A stretch of 64,000 nt of DNA, taken from assembly GCF_007860075.1 (NCBI RefSeq), contig NZ_SJPP01000001.1, positions 4,499,490 to 4,563,489 on the forward strand, read 5' to 3'. Every line of letters starts with the position of its first letter. Position 1 is the first letter of the stretch. The notes below the pieces were generated by a model, which was not told the DNA's origin, did no database searches, and was given only the letters and a program-made list of their open reading frames with translations. Shown here in pieces: positions 43,510-51,629 of the stretch. Origin of the DNA: Symmachiella macrocystis (GTDB taxonomy: Bacteria > Planctomycetota > Planctomycetia > Planctomycetales > Planctomycetaceae). The translations under genes and the position numbers were made by a program.

Positions 43510-45453
43510 ATGCCCGTCGAGACTGAACATCGCGCCGCCCCAATGGGGCCGCTGATGTCTGCGGCCTATGTATTGCTTGCGGCATTGGCCATGGCATATG
43601 GCTGGGGTTATCGCGGGACGGTGGGGCACGAATACGGGGCCATGGTACCGGGCGCTCTATTGGGGATGATGCTCTGCCTCGGTTCGGGGCGATTGGACTG
43701 GCAGCGCCGCGCGGCTGTCGTGGGGCTTTTCGCGGCTGTTGGTTGGGCCTGGGGCGGCTCCATGAGCTACATGGAGCAGACGTTCTACGTCCTCTCCGAT
43801 TCCTATCCCGATGTACTGTATGGCTTTGCCGTGCTGTTTTTTATCGGCGGTTTATGGGCTGGTTGTGGCGGTGCGTTGTTGGGGTTGGGATTGACCGAAT
43901 CGCGATCGGAACTGGCCAGCTTGACGCGGGTGTTTATCGTGGTTTGTTTGCTCTATTTCGCAGCGTTTCTTGACTTACTTCTGGTTCCCGCACACCGTGA
44001 TGCGTACATCACATTCACCGTCAAACACATGCACAACGGGGACTGGTTGTCCGCCACGCTGACCTTGGTGGCGAGTGCGTTGTATTGGATCGCGCGGCCT
44101 CAGGATCGCAATGCCTCAGCTTTGTTCCTTTGGGGAGCAGTGGCGTGGTGGGTCGGGTACGGCGTGCTGACACAACTTGGCGGCCTGCGATTGGGGCCCT
44201 TGCACCGCAGCGAAAGCTGGGGCGGTGTGGTGGGGATTCTCGTGGTCTTTCTCATCTATCTCATCCGCAAAAAAAACCGCGCTGCTTTAATGTTGTCTTT
44301 GTATGGATGCGTCGGCGGCGGACTGGCGTTTGTGTTGGCTGTGTATATTCACAACGCTTTGATGTTGCGTTGGGGCCCGGTTGCCGACATGCAGTTGGTG
44401 ATTCCAGCTTGGCGGACCGCTGAGGTGACGTTTGGTTTTTTCATGGGACTAATTATGGCCGGAGGCGTACTGCGGTTGCTGCGCGATGGCATCCAACCGC
44501 CGGTCGAAGATTGTCCGCGCGCGCCGTTGGATGCATGTGCAGTCTTAGTGATGATGATTGTCTTGCCCTGGATCAATTTTCGCCGGCACTTTGCCCGGCT
44601 GCTCCGCAGCGCGCCCCCAACAGAGGCCAACCAATGGCTGGGACTATCCACAGGTGGGTGGATAGTTTTGCTGGGCATTCTGCTGACCGTACCCGCTGTG
44701 TATCTGTTGTGGCGGTACCGTCGCGGGGATCGGAGTTGGGCACCACCAACGGCCTTTGGAAAAGGGGCGGCTGTCGTACTGTTTTTGTTGTGGGGGACCG
44801 CAGCAGCGCAGTTGTTCGACGGTTATCCCACGCGACAAGCGATTCTGGGACATTTGTTGTTGTGGCTGCCTGCGGCGCTGGCGACATGTCTATTGGTGAG
44901 TTTCGTACCTACCGCTCCATGTGCTACAGAACCGATGGGGGCAATGACCTCATCAAACGATTCACGATGGCGCGTCGGTTGGCCATTTATCGTCTGTTGT
45001 GCCCTCATGCCGGGCGTGATTCTCGCTGTGGCCGGCACCAGCGTCTTTCTTCAAGAAAAGTCCGCCGGCGAGCGAGGTCGTTTACGATTTGGGCCGAAGG
45101 CGTATTGGCGGCAAACCGAACGGTTGCAGGGAACATGGAACGTCGTTGGCATCGCCGCGGCGCTCGACAGCTCGGATCTCCAGACCGACAATTTACCGCT
45201 GAGCCGCCTGATCTTCGATGCGAACCGTCACGTTAACGCTGTGACTTCTACTGGCGAGACCATCGACGAGCATCGTTGGTTTCTCAAGGACCAATTCATC
45301 TGGTTGCAATGGGTTAGCAAGGCAAACGGTCACGAACAAGCGGCTGAAATCCCGTTGCAGTTTCAAAAACAACGCCTGTACATTGCTTGGCCCCCTCGGC
45401 TCCAGAATCAGGGTTTTCTGATCCTGGAACGCGCCCAACCATCCGGCGCATAA
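43510..45453 (+). CDS. Multi-TM membrane protein with C-terminal TIGR03067/lipocalin-like domain
   Basis: A 647-residue protein. ATG 43510 has AAAGGA about nine bases upstream; a reading from 43468 adds 14 residues without a ribosome site. Residues 15-530 hold about 13-14 hydrophobic segments with no recognised transporter motif, including GYRGTVGHEYGAMVPGALLG near the start. After the last membrane segment, residues 545-640 read as a small beta-barrel: TERLQGTWNVVGIAAALDSS..., ending IPLQFQKQRLYIAWPP...GFLILERA. That 'LQGTW.vv' opening is typical of TIGR03067 domains of planctomycetes. Fusion to a long polytopic part is unusual. Function unknown. Confidence 0.78.
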   Translation: MPVETEHRAAPMGPLMSAAYVLLAALAMAYGWGYRGTVGHEYGAMVPGALLGMMLCLGSGRLDWQRRAAVVGLFAAVGWAWGGSMSYMEQTFYVLSDSYPDVLYGFAVLFFIGGLWAGCGGALLGLGLTESRSELASLTRVFIVVCLLYFAAFLDLLLVPAHRDAYITFTVKHMHNGDWLSATLTLVASALYWIARPQDRNASALFLWGAVAWWVGYGVLTQLGGLRLGPLHRSESWGGVVGILVVFLIYLIRKKNRAALMLSLYGCVGGGLAFVLAVYIHNALMLRWGPVADMQLVIPAWRTAEVTFGFFMGLIMAGGVLRLLRDGIQPPVEDCPRAPLDACAVLVMMIVLPWINFRRHFARLLRSAPPTEANQWLGLSTGGWIVLLGILLTVPAVYLLWRYRRGDRSWAPPTAFGKGAAVVLFLLWGTAAAQLFDGYPTRQAILGHLLLWLPAALATCLLVSFVPTAPCATEPMGAMTSSNDSRWRVGWPFIVCCALMPGVILAVAGTSVFLQEKSAGERGRLRFGPKAYWRQTERLQGTWNVVGIAAALDSSDLQTDNLPLSRLIFDANRHVNAVTSTGETIDEHRWFLKDQFIWLQWVSKANGHEQAAEIPLQFQKQRLYIAWPPRLQNQGFLILERAQPSGA

Positions 45454-45457
45454 AAGA

Positions 45458-45490
45458 ATCCCGTCCACCGCCCGAAGGCGGGGACGGGAT
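45458..45490 (+). terminator. Stem-loop just past the membrane-protein gene
   Basis: ATCCCGTCC-A-CCGCC pairs with GGCGG-GGACGGGAT around the loop CGAA, giving a 14-bp GC-rich stem with one bulged A, starting five bases after the stop codon. No T-run follows (CTGCCCCG), so it could act as a factor-assisted terminator or 3' stabiliser rather than a classical intrinsic terminator. Confidence 0.45.
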
Positions 45491-45775
45491 CTGCCCCGTG
45501 TCGGAATGGTGTCCATTAAAAAAAGTCCATCAATTCCAACACTCTTTCTCCCTGCCCCTAAACAGAGATCGCTCATGTTCGATTTTTGTGTGGTTGTTTA
45601 TTGTGGTTGGAGAAACCGTTGTCCCTTCGCTACCAAACGGATCACATCTCTTTGACAAAACCGGACACCCGTTTCAGAGTTTTTTGAGAAAAACTTGAAA
45701 ATGCCTCTCAGGGACCGCTCGTCGCGTGCAAATCCCCATTTTTCCAGGTGTTTTGGGGGGCCTAAGCCGCGGGGG

Positions 45776-45797
45776 TTCGATCCGTGTGAGGATCGAA
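45776..45797 (-). terminator. Stem-loop just past the beta-lactamase-like gene
   Basis: TTCGATCC (45776-45783) and GGATCGAA (45790-45797) pair perfectly around GTGTGA. On the minus strand it starts 7 nt after the stop codon of the beta-lactamase-like gene. The bases that follow are G/C-rich rather than T-rich, so termination is only a guess. Confidence 0.35.
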
Positions 45798-45804
45798 ATG
45801 CGTC

Positions 45805-46956
45805 TCAGTCACCAAGTGGTGCTGTCAGCGAAGCGACCGCGGCATTAGAAAACCGGGCGAGATATTCGCCGCGCGGCTCCTGCGGCTGCGTCGTGAGCAT
45901 GATGGCAGCCGTTTGCCAAGTGGGGTCAATCCATAACAGCGAGCCGGTCGCCCCCCAATGGCCATAATTGTGCGGCCCTAGGAAATCACCAAAATTGCGG
46001 CTGTCCCCCGGCCAATGCAGTCGCCAGCCCAGTCCCCACGGCCGCGAGCGACGTTCCAATTCGGGGACATCGCGCATGGCGAGAAATTGATTGCGTGTGG
46101 CAGCGGCAAGGGTGGCGGGGCTGAGGAGCGGCTGGTCCTCCCCACGACCACGATTCAGCAGAAATTGTGCCAAGCATGCCAGGTCGGCCGGCGTCGTCAA
46201 CAATCCGCCCCACGGGGCGCCAAGTTGCCGCCAATAGCGCGTGTTCCAATGCCAATTGCTGCCAACCTGCGCTTCGGGGATCCGTAATTCCGCGATGCGG
46301 TCGACGGTGGGATTCTCTCCCGTGTACCAGTTGTCTGGCGCGCCCAGTGCGGTATCGTGCATTCCCAACGGCGCGAAGAGTTCGTTCTGTAAAAATTCTG
46401 CACAGGACTGACCGGTCACGCGGCGGATGATTTCTCCCAGCATGCAAAACCCCATGCTTTGGTACTGCACGCCGCGGCCGGGACGAAAGGCGAGTGGTTG
46501 CCGACAGGTCTCTTCCACAAACGCCGACAACGGTGCCTGCGCGCTGCGAAGTTCGGTGTTGTTGGGCAGCATGTCCGGCAAGCCCGATGTGTGCGTGAGC
46601 AGATGCCGGATCGTCACGCCGTGCTTGCCGTTGTTCCCAAATTCCGGCACGATGTTTTTCACGCGGTCATCGAGCACAAACTCTCCCCGCTCCACGAGCA
46701 ACAGCGCTGCCATGCCCACGATCGGTTTGGTGATCGATGCGATTAAAAAGATCGCGTCGTCACGAATCGATGGGGCATCAGCGGCGCACGTTTGTCGGCC
46801 GAACAGATGGGGACCAGTCGTCTTGCCGTTGCGGAGAAGCATCACCCCGGCAGCGGGAACATGATCGGTCTCAGTCCACGACCGCACTAGCCCCAACGCG
46901 TGTTGCCAACGCGCGGAGTCCAATCCGATATTCTGCGGCGTATCGATCGAGAACAT
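45805..46956 (-). CDS. Serine hydrolase of the class C beta-lactamase family
   Basis: A 383-residue protein of the beta-lactamase/esterase EstB/penicillin-binding (serine) family. The catalytic SxxK is S74-I-T-K77 in FLIASITKPIVG, the YxS/N motif is Y165-Q-S167 in RGVQYQSMGF, and the third motif is HWGATGS near residue 330, replacing KTG as in family VIII esterases. The HLLTHTSGLPD stretch (118-128) is typical. No signal peptide is seen, so it may be cytoplasmic. The start MFSIDTPQN has no strong ribosome site. Esterase or peptidase activity is as likely as beta-lactam hydrolysis. It is upstream of the convergent hairpin region and downstream of the aldolase gene. Confidence 0.92.
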   Translation of the reverse strand: MFSIDTPQNIGLDSARWQHALGLVRSWTETDHVPAAGVMLLRNGKTTGPHLFGRQTCAADAPSIRDDAIFLIASITKPIVGMAALLLVERGEFVLDDRVKNIVPEFGNNGKHGVTIRHLLTHTSGLPDMLPNNTELRSAQAPLSAFVEETCRQPLAFRPGRGVQYQSMGFCMLGEIIRRVTGQSCAEFLQNELFAPLGMHDTALGAPDNWYTGENPTVDRIAELRIPEAQVGSNWHWNTRYWRQLGAPWGGLLTTPADLACLAQFLLNRGRGEDQPLLSPATLAAATRNQFLAMRDVPELERRSRPWGLGWRLHWPGDSRNFGDFLGPHNYGHWGATGSLLWIDPTWQTAAIMLTTQPQEPRGEYLARFSNAAVASLTAPLGD

Positions 46957-46987
46957 AAATCAACGAGTTTCCCTAAGATACAGCCGT

Positions 46988-47009
46988 GTAGGGCAGGCTC
47001 CCGCCTACC
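46988..47009. repeat. Dispersed 22-bp GCAGGCTCCCGCCT element, copy 1
   Basis: A short palindromic-like element with core GCAGGCTCCCGCCT between the beta-lactamase-like and aldolase genes. Related copies lie at 51399-51420 (same orientation) and 51602-51623 (opposite). All are intergenic. Core differences are at one base, C versus T after CTCC. Confidence 0.5.
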
Positions 47010-47040
47010 GCAATTCACGACACGGTTTGGGGCAATGTGT

Positions 47041-47817
47041 TTATTCCTCGCCGTACGCCGCATCCAGATCGCGGGAATTGGCTTCCAGCATTTTCATAAA
47101 CGCGCCAAAATCGCCGCCGTAATTGACCAGTTGGGCGCCTTGTTGATGCAGCTGTTTGACATGGTCGGCCGAAAACCCGGGTTGGCCCCAGGCCTTGCCG
47201 TGTCGTTTGGCGGCGGCGGCGACATGCTCGGTCGATTCCTCCAGCGTGCGGCTTCCCTCAGGGGCGTTTCTCAATCGCAACGACAAATCTCCCGGCCCGA
47301 CGAACAGGCCGTCGACGCCCGGCACAGCAGCGATTTCATCGGCGTTGTCCACTGCTTCGGGCGTTTCGATTTGGACCACCAGGAACGTTTCGCGATTGGC
47401 CGCGTCGGTGTAGTCCTCCCCCCCTTGCAGGTAAAAATCGCTGTCCAGGCCTGCGCCGTCGATGCCGCGGTCGCCGAGCGGCGGAAACTTGACCGCGCGG
47501 ACCAACTCTTGTGCCCGTTCCGCTGTCGAGACGTGCGGAATCATCAACCCGGCGGCCCCGTCCTCAAAATAACGGTACAGCCGAATCTTCTCCAACGTCG
47601 GAGCGCGGAGCATGCAATCGATGTCGCACAGATGAAAATAGGCCAACAGCGACTGCACTTCGCGCTGGCTCATCTCCCGATGTTCCAGGTCCAGCCAGAT
47701 GCAGTCATACTTGAAATGGGCCGCATGCCGGATGTAAGCGGGGATAAAATGCCCCAACGCACACATCCGCACCGGTTTGCCGGCCCGCAATTTGGCCAAT
47801 GTTTTGCTCGGTCGCAT
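47041..47817 (-). CDS. HpcH/HpaI family aldolase
   Basis: A 258-residue class II, metal-dependent aldolase of the 2,4-dihydroxyhept-2-ene-1,7-dioate/4-hydroxy-2-oxovalerate type. Start ATG 47815-47817 (MRPSKTLAKLRAGKPV) matches the family's usual beginning; a reading to 47952 adds 45 unlikely residues. Family landmarks are the phosphate/pyruvate region CIWLDLEHREMS, AAGLMIPHVSTAERAQELVRAVKFPPLGDRG, the metal-binding VQIETPEAVDNADEIAAVPGVDGLFVGPGDLSLRL, and GFSADHVKQLHQQGAQLVNYGGD. It probably makes pyruvate plus an aldehyde. Divergent from the NHL gene; no pathway neighbours. Confidence 0.93.
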   Translation of the reverse strand: MRPSKTLAKLRAGKPVRMCALGHFIPAYIRHAAHFKYDCIWLDLEHREMSQREVQSLLAYFHLCDIDCMLRAPTLEKIRLYRYFEDGAAGLMIPHVSTAERAQELVRAVKFPPLGDRGIDGAGLDSDFYLQGGEDYTDAANRETFLVVQIETPEAVDNADEIAAVPGVDGLFVGPGDLSLRLRNAPEGSRTLEESTEHVAAAAKRHGKAWGQPGFSADHVKQLHQQGAQLVNYGGDFGAFMKMLEANSRDLDAAYGEE

Positions 47818-48163
47818 AATCTTCAGTATCCTGGTCAAGGGTGGGTTATCTTCGCAGTGCTCAGTGTCGGATTCCCAGGACGTCGCGTCAACCGATGGGG
47901 TGTGCAGATTTTTCGGTGAAGGGGTGAGGCTTGATGGTGGCTTTGTCGGCAACAGAAGTACGAACCACGAAAAAAACGAAAGTCACGAAAACGAAACGAG
48001 AAGAAGTTGGGTGTTAGTAGCACGGCATCAAAACAATGGTCGGTAAATCCGGCCCTGTAAAACCCTTCCCCATTTGTACCCCCGCCGCTCAACCCGCTAC
48101 AATAGCGGCAACGTGAAATTCACCTCCGCTCCTTCTAATAACCAGCAGACACAGGTGCCCGAT
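47818..48163. other. Divergent intergenic region with ACGAA repeats
   Basis: This 346-nt region lies between the aldolase (minus) and NHL (plus) genes. Positions 47960-48000 hold six ACGAA/ACGAG units spaced 5-9 bases apart, a degenerate form of the CACGAA-rich repeats seen in many environmental bacteria. A candidate promoter for the NHL gene is annotated separately. No gene is supported. Confidence 0.45.
48074..48108 (+). promoter_or_regulatory. Candidate sigma70-type promoter for the NHL gene
   Basis: TTGTAC (48074-48079) and TACAAT (48098-48103) are separated by 18 bases, 60 nt before the ATG at 48164. The -10 lies inside a perfect inverted repeat, CCGCTA-CAA-TAGCGG (48094-48108), which could be a repressor site. 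The -35 is poor, so confidence is modest. Confidence 0.35.
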
Positions 48164-49261
48164 ATGTCCTCATCGCAATCGCCGCTACAGTCCTCGACCG
48201 ACTCGTCCCGTCGCGACTTTTTGAAGTCCGCCACGATTGCCGGAGCCGCTGCGGCTGCCGTGACGACCGGGAGTGGGCCGTTGATTCTCAATGCCAGTGA
48301 TAAGGCGGGCAGTAAGCGGGCGCGGGTGGGGCAGGGGGAATTTGTTTACGAGTGCGATCACCATTTCGGCGAGGTGCCCGACCATGTTCGTTGGGGGGAC
48401 ACGCACGGCGTGTGCGTGGACGAAGCGGGGCTGATTTATGTCAAGCATCGCCAAAAAACCGATGAGCCGATGGATGCGATCGTGGTGTTCGACGCCGACG
48501 GCAAATTCGTCCGCTCATTTGGCAAGGAATACCATGGCGGCGGGCATGGGATCGATGTCCGCAAGGAGGGGGGCGAGGAGTTTTTGTATCTCTCGAATAC
48601 CGGTCGCGGCACGACCGCCAAGACGACGCTGACCGGCGAGCAGGTGTGGGTCAAGGAAGTGCCCCAGGAATCGGGCAAATATGACAACGGCGAAAAATAT
48701 AGCCCGACAAACATCTGCTTCGGGCCCGACGGCGGGTTTTATATCGGCGACGGTTACGGTTCCTCGTATTTGCATCAATACGACAAGAACGACAATTACG
48801 TTCGCACCTGGGGAGGCAAGGGGCGCGAAGCGGGTGAAATGTCGACGCCGCACGGCCAATGGCTCGATAACCGCGCCGGCCGCGAGCCAAGCCTGGTCGT
48901 CGCCGACCGTGCCAACGGCCGCATGCAATACTTCACGCTCGATGGCGAGCACATCGAATTCATGTACGACGTGCTGTTCCCGGCCGATGTCGACATTCGC
49001 GGCGAGATCTTAATGGTCCCCGACCTGCACGCACGGATTTCGCTATTCGACAAGAACAACACGCTGATCACCCACCTGGGAGACGATGCTGCTTGGCGCA
49101 AAAAAGTCCTGGACGGCTTCAATGTCCGCAAGCAACCGGAAACGTGGCAGGACGGAAAGTTCATCCACCCGCATGATGCAGCGTTTGATCACGACGGGAA
49201 CATCTACGTGGCGGAGTGGGTGCCGACGGGGCGGGTCTCGTTTTTGCGGCATGTGGGGTAG
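48164..49261 (+). CDS. Tat-exported NHL-repeat beta-propeller protein
   Basis: A 365-residue protein starting at ATG 48164, with AGGTG seven bases upstream; a reading from 48074 would add 30 residues that span the promoter candidate. The twin-arginine leader SSRRDFLKSATIAGAAAAA (RR at 16-17) indicates folded export. The mature part has about six NHL/6-bladed repeats: WGDTHGVCVDEAGLIYVKHR, HGGGHGIDVRKEGGEEFLYLSN, YSPTNICFGPDGGFYIGDGYG, STPHGQWLDNRAGREPSLVVADRANGRMQYF, FPADVDIRGEILMVPD, and FIHPHDAAFDHDGNIYVAEW. It is related to peptidylglycine alpha-hydroxyglycine lyase-like propellers, but catalysis cannot be claimed. Four hairpins follow its stop. Confidence 0.9.
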   Translation: MSSSQSPLQSSTDSSRRDFLKSATIAGAAAAAVTTGSGPLILNASDKAGSKRARVGQGEFVYECDHHFGEVPDHVRWGDTHGVCVDEAGLIYVKHRQKTDEPMDAIVVFDADGKFVRSFGKEYHGGGHGIDVRKEGGEEFLYLSNTGRGTTAKTTLTGEQVWVKEVPQESGKYDNGEKYSPTNICFGPDGGFYIGDGYGSSYLHQYDKNDNYVRTWGGKGREAGEMSTPHGQWLDNRAGREPSLVVADRANGRMQYFTLDGEHIEFMYDVLFPADVDIRGEILMVPDLHARISLFDKNNTLITHLGDDAAWRKKVLDGFNVRKQPETWQDGKFIHPHDAAFDHDGNIYVAEWVPTGRVSFLRHVG

Positions 49262-49276
49262 GGCGGCATCAACCCT

Positions 49277-49408
49277 CGTTCCGAAACTCCGTTTCGGAAC
49301 GCAATTTCTCGAAGCTCCGCTTCGAGTGACTTGGCATAGATTATCAAACGCAATCCCTAGCGAAGCAGAGCTTCGCGAAAGGGCGTTCCCAAGCGGAGCT
49401 TGGGAACG
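49277..49408. repeat. Cluster of four perfect hairpins with 3-base loops
   Basis: Four perfect inverted repeats lie in a row: CGTTCCGAAAC/TCC/GTTTCGGAACG (49277-49301), CTCGAAGC/TCC/GCTTCGAG (49308-49326), GCGAAGC/AGA/GCTTCGC (49360-49376) and CGTTCCCAAGC/GGA/GCTTGGGAACG (49384-49408). The outer two share the CGTTCC...GGAACG stem ends and have complementary loops. It looks like a REP-type palindromic cluster between convergent genes and may also affect 3' ends. Confidence 0.75.
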
Positions 49409-49440
49409 AGGGGAAGAACATTTTGGCATCCTGCCGGGTT

Positions 49441-49860
49441 TTAGGGAATCTTCACGTGGACGTAGACGCCTTCGTGATGCACGATCGTTAGTGTACGACT
49501 CTCGAAGCATACGATGATGGTGTCACCATCAAAAAAGCAGCTGATGTCGAAATCGTGTATAAAGCGTTTCAAATCTGAGGAATGGCATTTGAATTCGCTC
49601 AGGTTGTGTCGAGTGCACGCTTCTGGAACCAAGAAACATTCCCCACGGTGCTGGGCATCTTCGAGATGCACCAACTCGAATATTTCATCATCGCTGAGGC
49701 TGCTACTTACGAGGTCCCACTCGCCATCGACGATCTGGTGAACTTCAAATTCAATTCCTTGCGCTGTTAGACAAGCAAAAAGAGCGTCTGGGTTCAGCCA
49801 GAATAGTGATGGAATCGCCTTTATTGAAGCCGGAATCAGCTCGTGCAATGTTGCAATCAT
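49441..49860 (-). CDS. Small hypothetical protein
   Basis: A 139-residue acidic protein (MIATLHELIPASIKAIPSLF...), unrecognised. ATG 49858-49860 has GGAG about eight bases upstream; a reading to 49923 adds 21 residues. There is no signal peptide or membrane segment; six Cys are scattered. The C-terminal third is strand-rich (FDISCFFDGDTIIVCFESRTLTIVHHEGVYVHV). It sits between the hairpin cluster and the DUF1501/DUF1549 pair. The AT content is somewhat higher than in its neighbours. Confidence 0.62.
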   Translation of the reverse strand: MIATLHELIPASIKAIPSLFWLNPDALFACLTAQGIEFEVHQIVDGEWDLVSSSLSDDEIFELVHLEDAQHRGECFLVPEACTRHNLSEFKCHSSDLKRFIHDFDISCFFDGDTIIVCFESRTLTIVHHEGVYVHVKIP

Positions 49861-49895
49861 CGCCCCGCTCCGGAATGACATATAAAGGCACCGGC

Positions 49896-49926
49896 TAGCT
49901 TCTCGCCACCGGCCGCTCGCCACTCA
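49896..49926. repeat. GGCCGGTGGC-type repeat past the DUF1501 stop
   Basis: On the minus strand this reads GAGTGGCGAGCGGCCGGTGG followed by CGAGAAGCTAGCCGG. It shares GGCCGGTGGC-x-AGAA with the direct repeat at 34594-34619, which also lies just past a stop codon. It is probably a short dispersed element at gene 3' ends. Confidence 0.35.
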
Positions 49927-49930
49927 CCCC

Positions 49931-51379
<1,449 letters not shown>

Positions 51380-51398
51380 CGCTGAATTCTCCAAGTCC

Positions 51399-51420
51399 GT
51401 AGGGCAGGCTCCTGCCTGCC
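51399..51420. repeat. Dispersed 22-bp GCAGGCTCCTGCCT element, copy 2
   Basis: Core GCAGGCTCCTGCCT, preceded by GTAGG as in copy 1 (46988). It contains GGCAGG/CT/CCTGCC, able to form a short hairpin. It lies 19 nt upstream of the DUF1501 start. Confidence 0.5.
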
Positions 51421-51601
51421 ATGAATGACAGATGACTTGTATTTGATATCCCAAACCGATGGCTTTGCCGTCGACTCAGGACGTTCGTTTGTTCGATTGA
51501 CTTTCGGCTGATGTCAAACGGGGGGCCGTTTGTTTCCGTTATTGTTGTTGAATGTCGATTGCGACGACGGTGCCGTCGGTTTGGGGGCTTTGTTGGAATG
51601 C

Positions 51602-51623
51602 GACAGGCGGGAGCCTGCACGAC
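51602..51623. repeat. Dispersed 22-bp element, copy 3 (inverted)
   Basis: On the minus strand this has the core GCAGGCTCCCGCCT. It lies 6 nt past the stop of the 817-aa gene and is inverted relative to copy 2, 181 nt away in the same intergenic gap. Confidence 0.5.
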
Positions 51624-51629
51624 ATGAGA

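Larger units (their letters stand above)
45454..45804. other. Convergent intergenic region with two hairpins
   Basis: This 351-nt region lies between convergent genes. It holds a strong hairpin at each end (annotated separately) and no supported gene. The stretch GGGGGTTCGATCC near 45771 looks like a tRNA T-arm but no tRNA surrounds it. Confidence 0.45.

Noticed and set aside
45771-45797. Possible tRNA T-arm (GGGGGTTCGATCC)
   Set aside because: No matching acceptor, D or anticodon arms around it; it is explained by a perfect hairpin.
45805-46956. Naming the serine hydrolase as an antibiotic-resistance beta-lactamase
   Set aside because: No signal peptide and HWG instead of KTG; family VIII esterase-type activity is as likely.
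49277-49408. CRISPR-like array
   Set aside because: The units are hairpins of differing sequence and length without constant spacers, and no cas genes are present.
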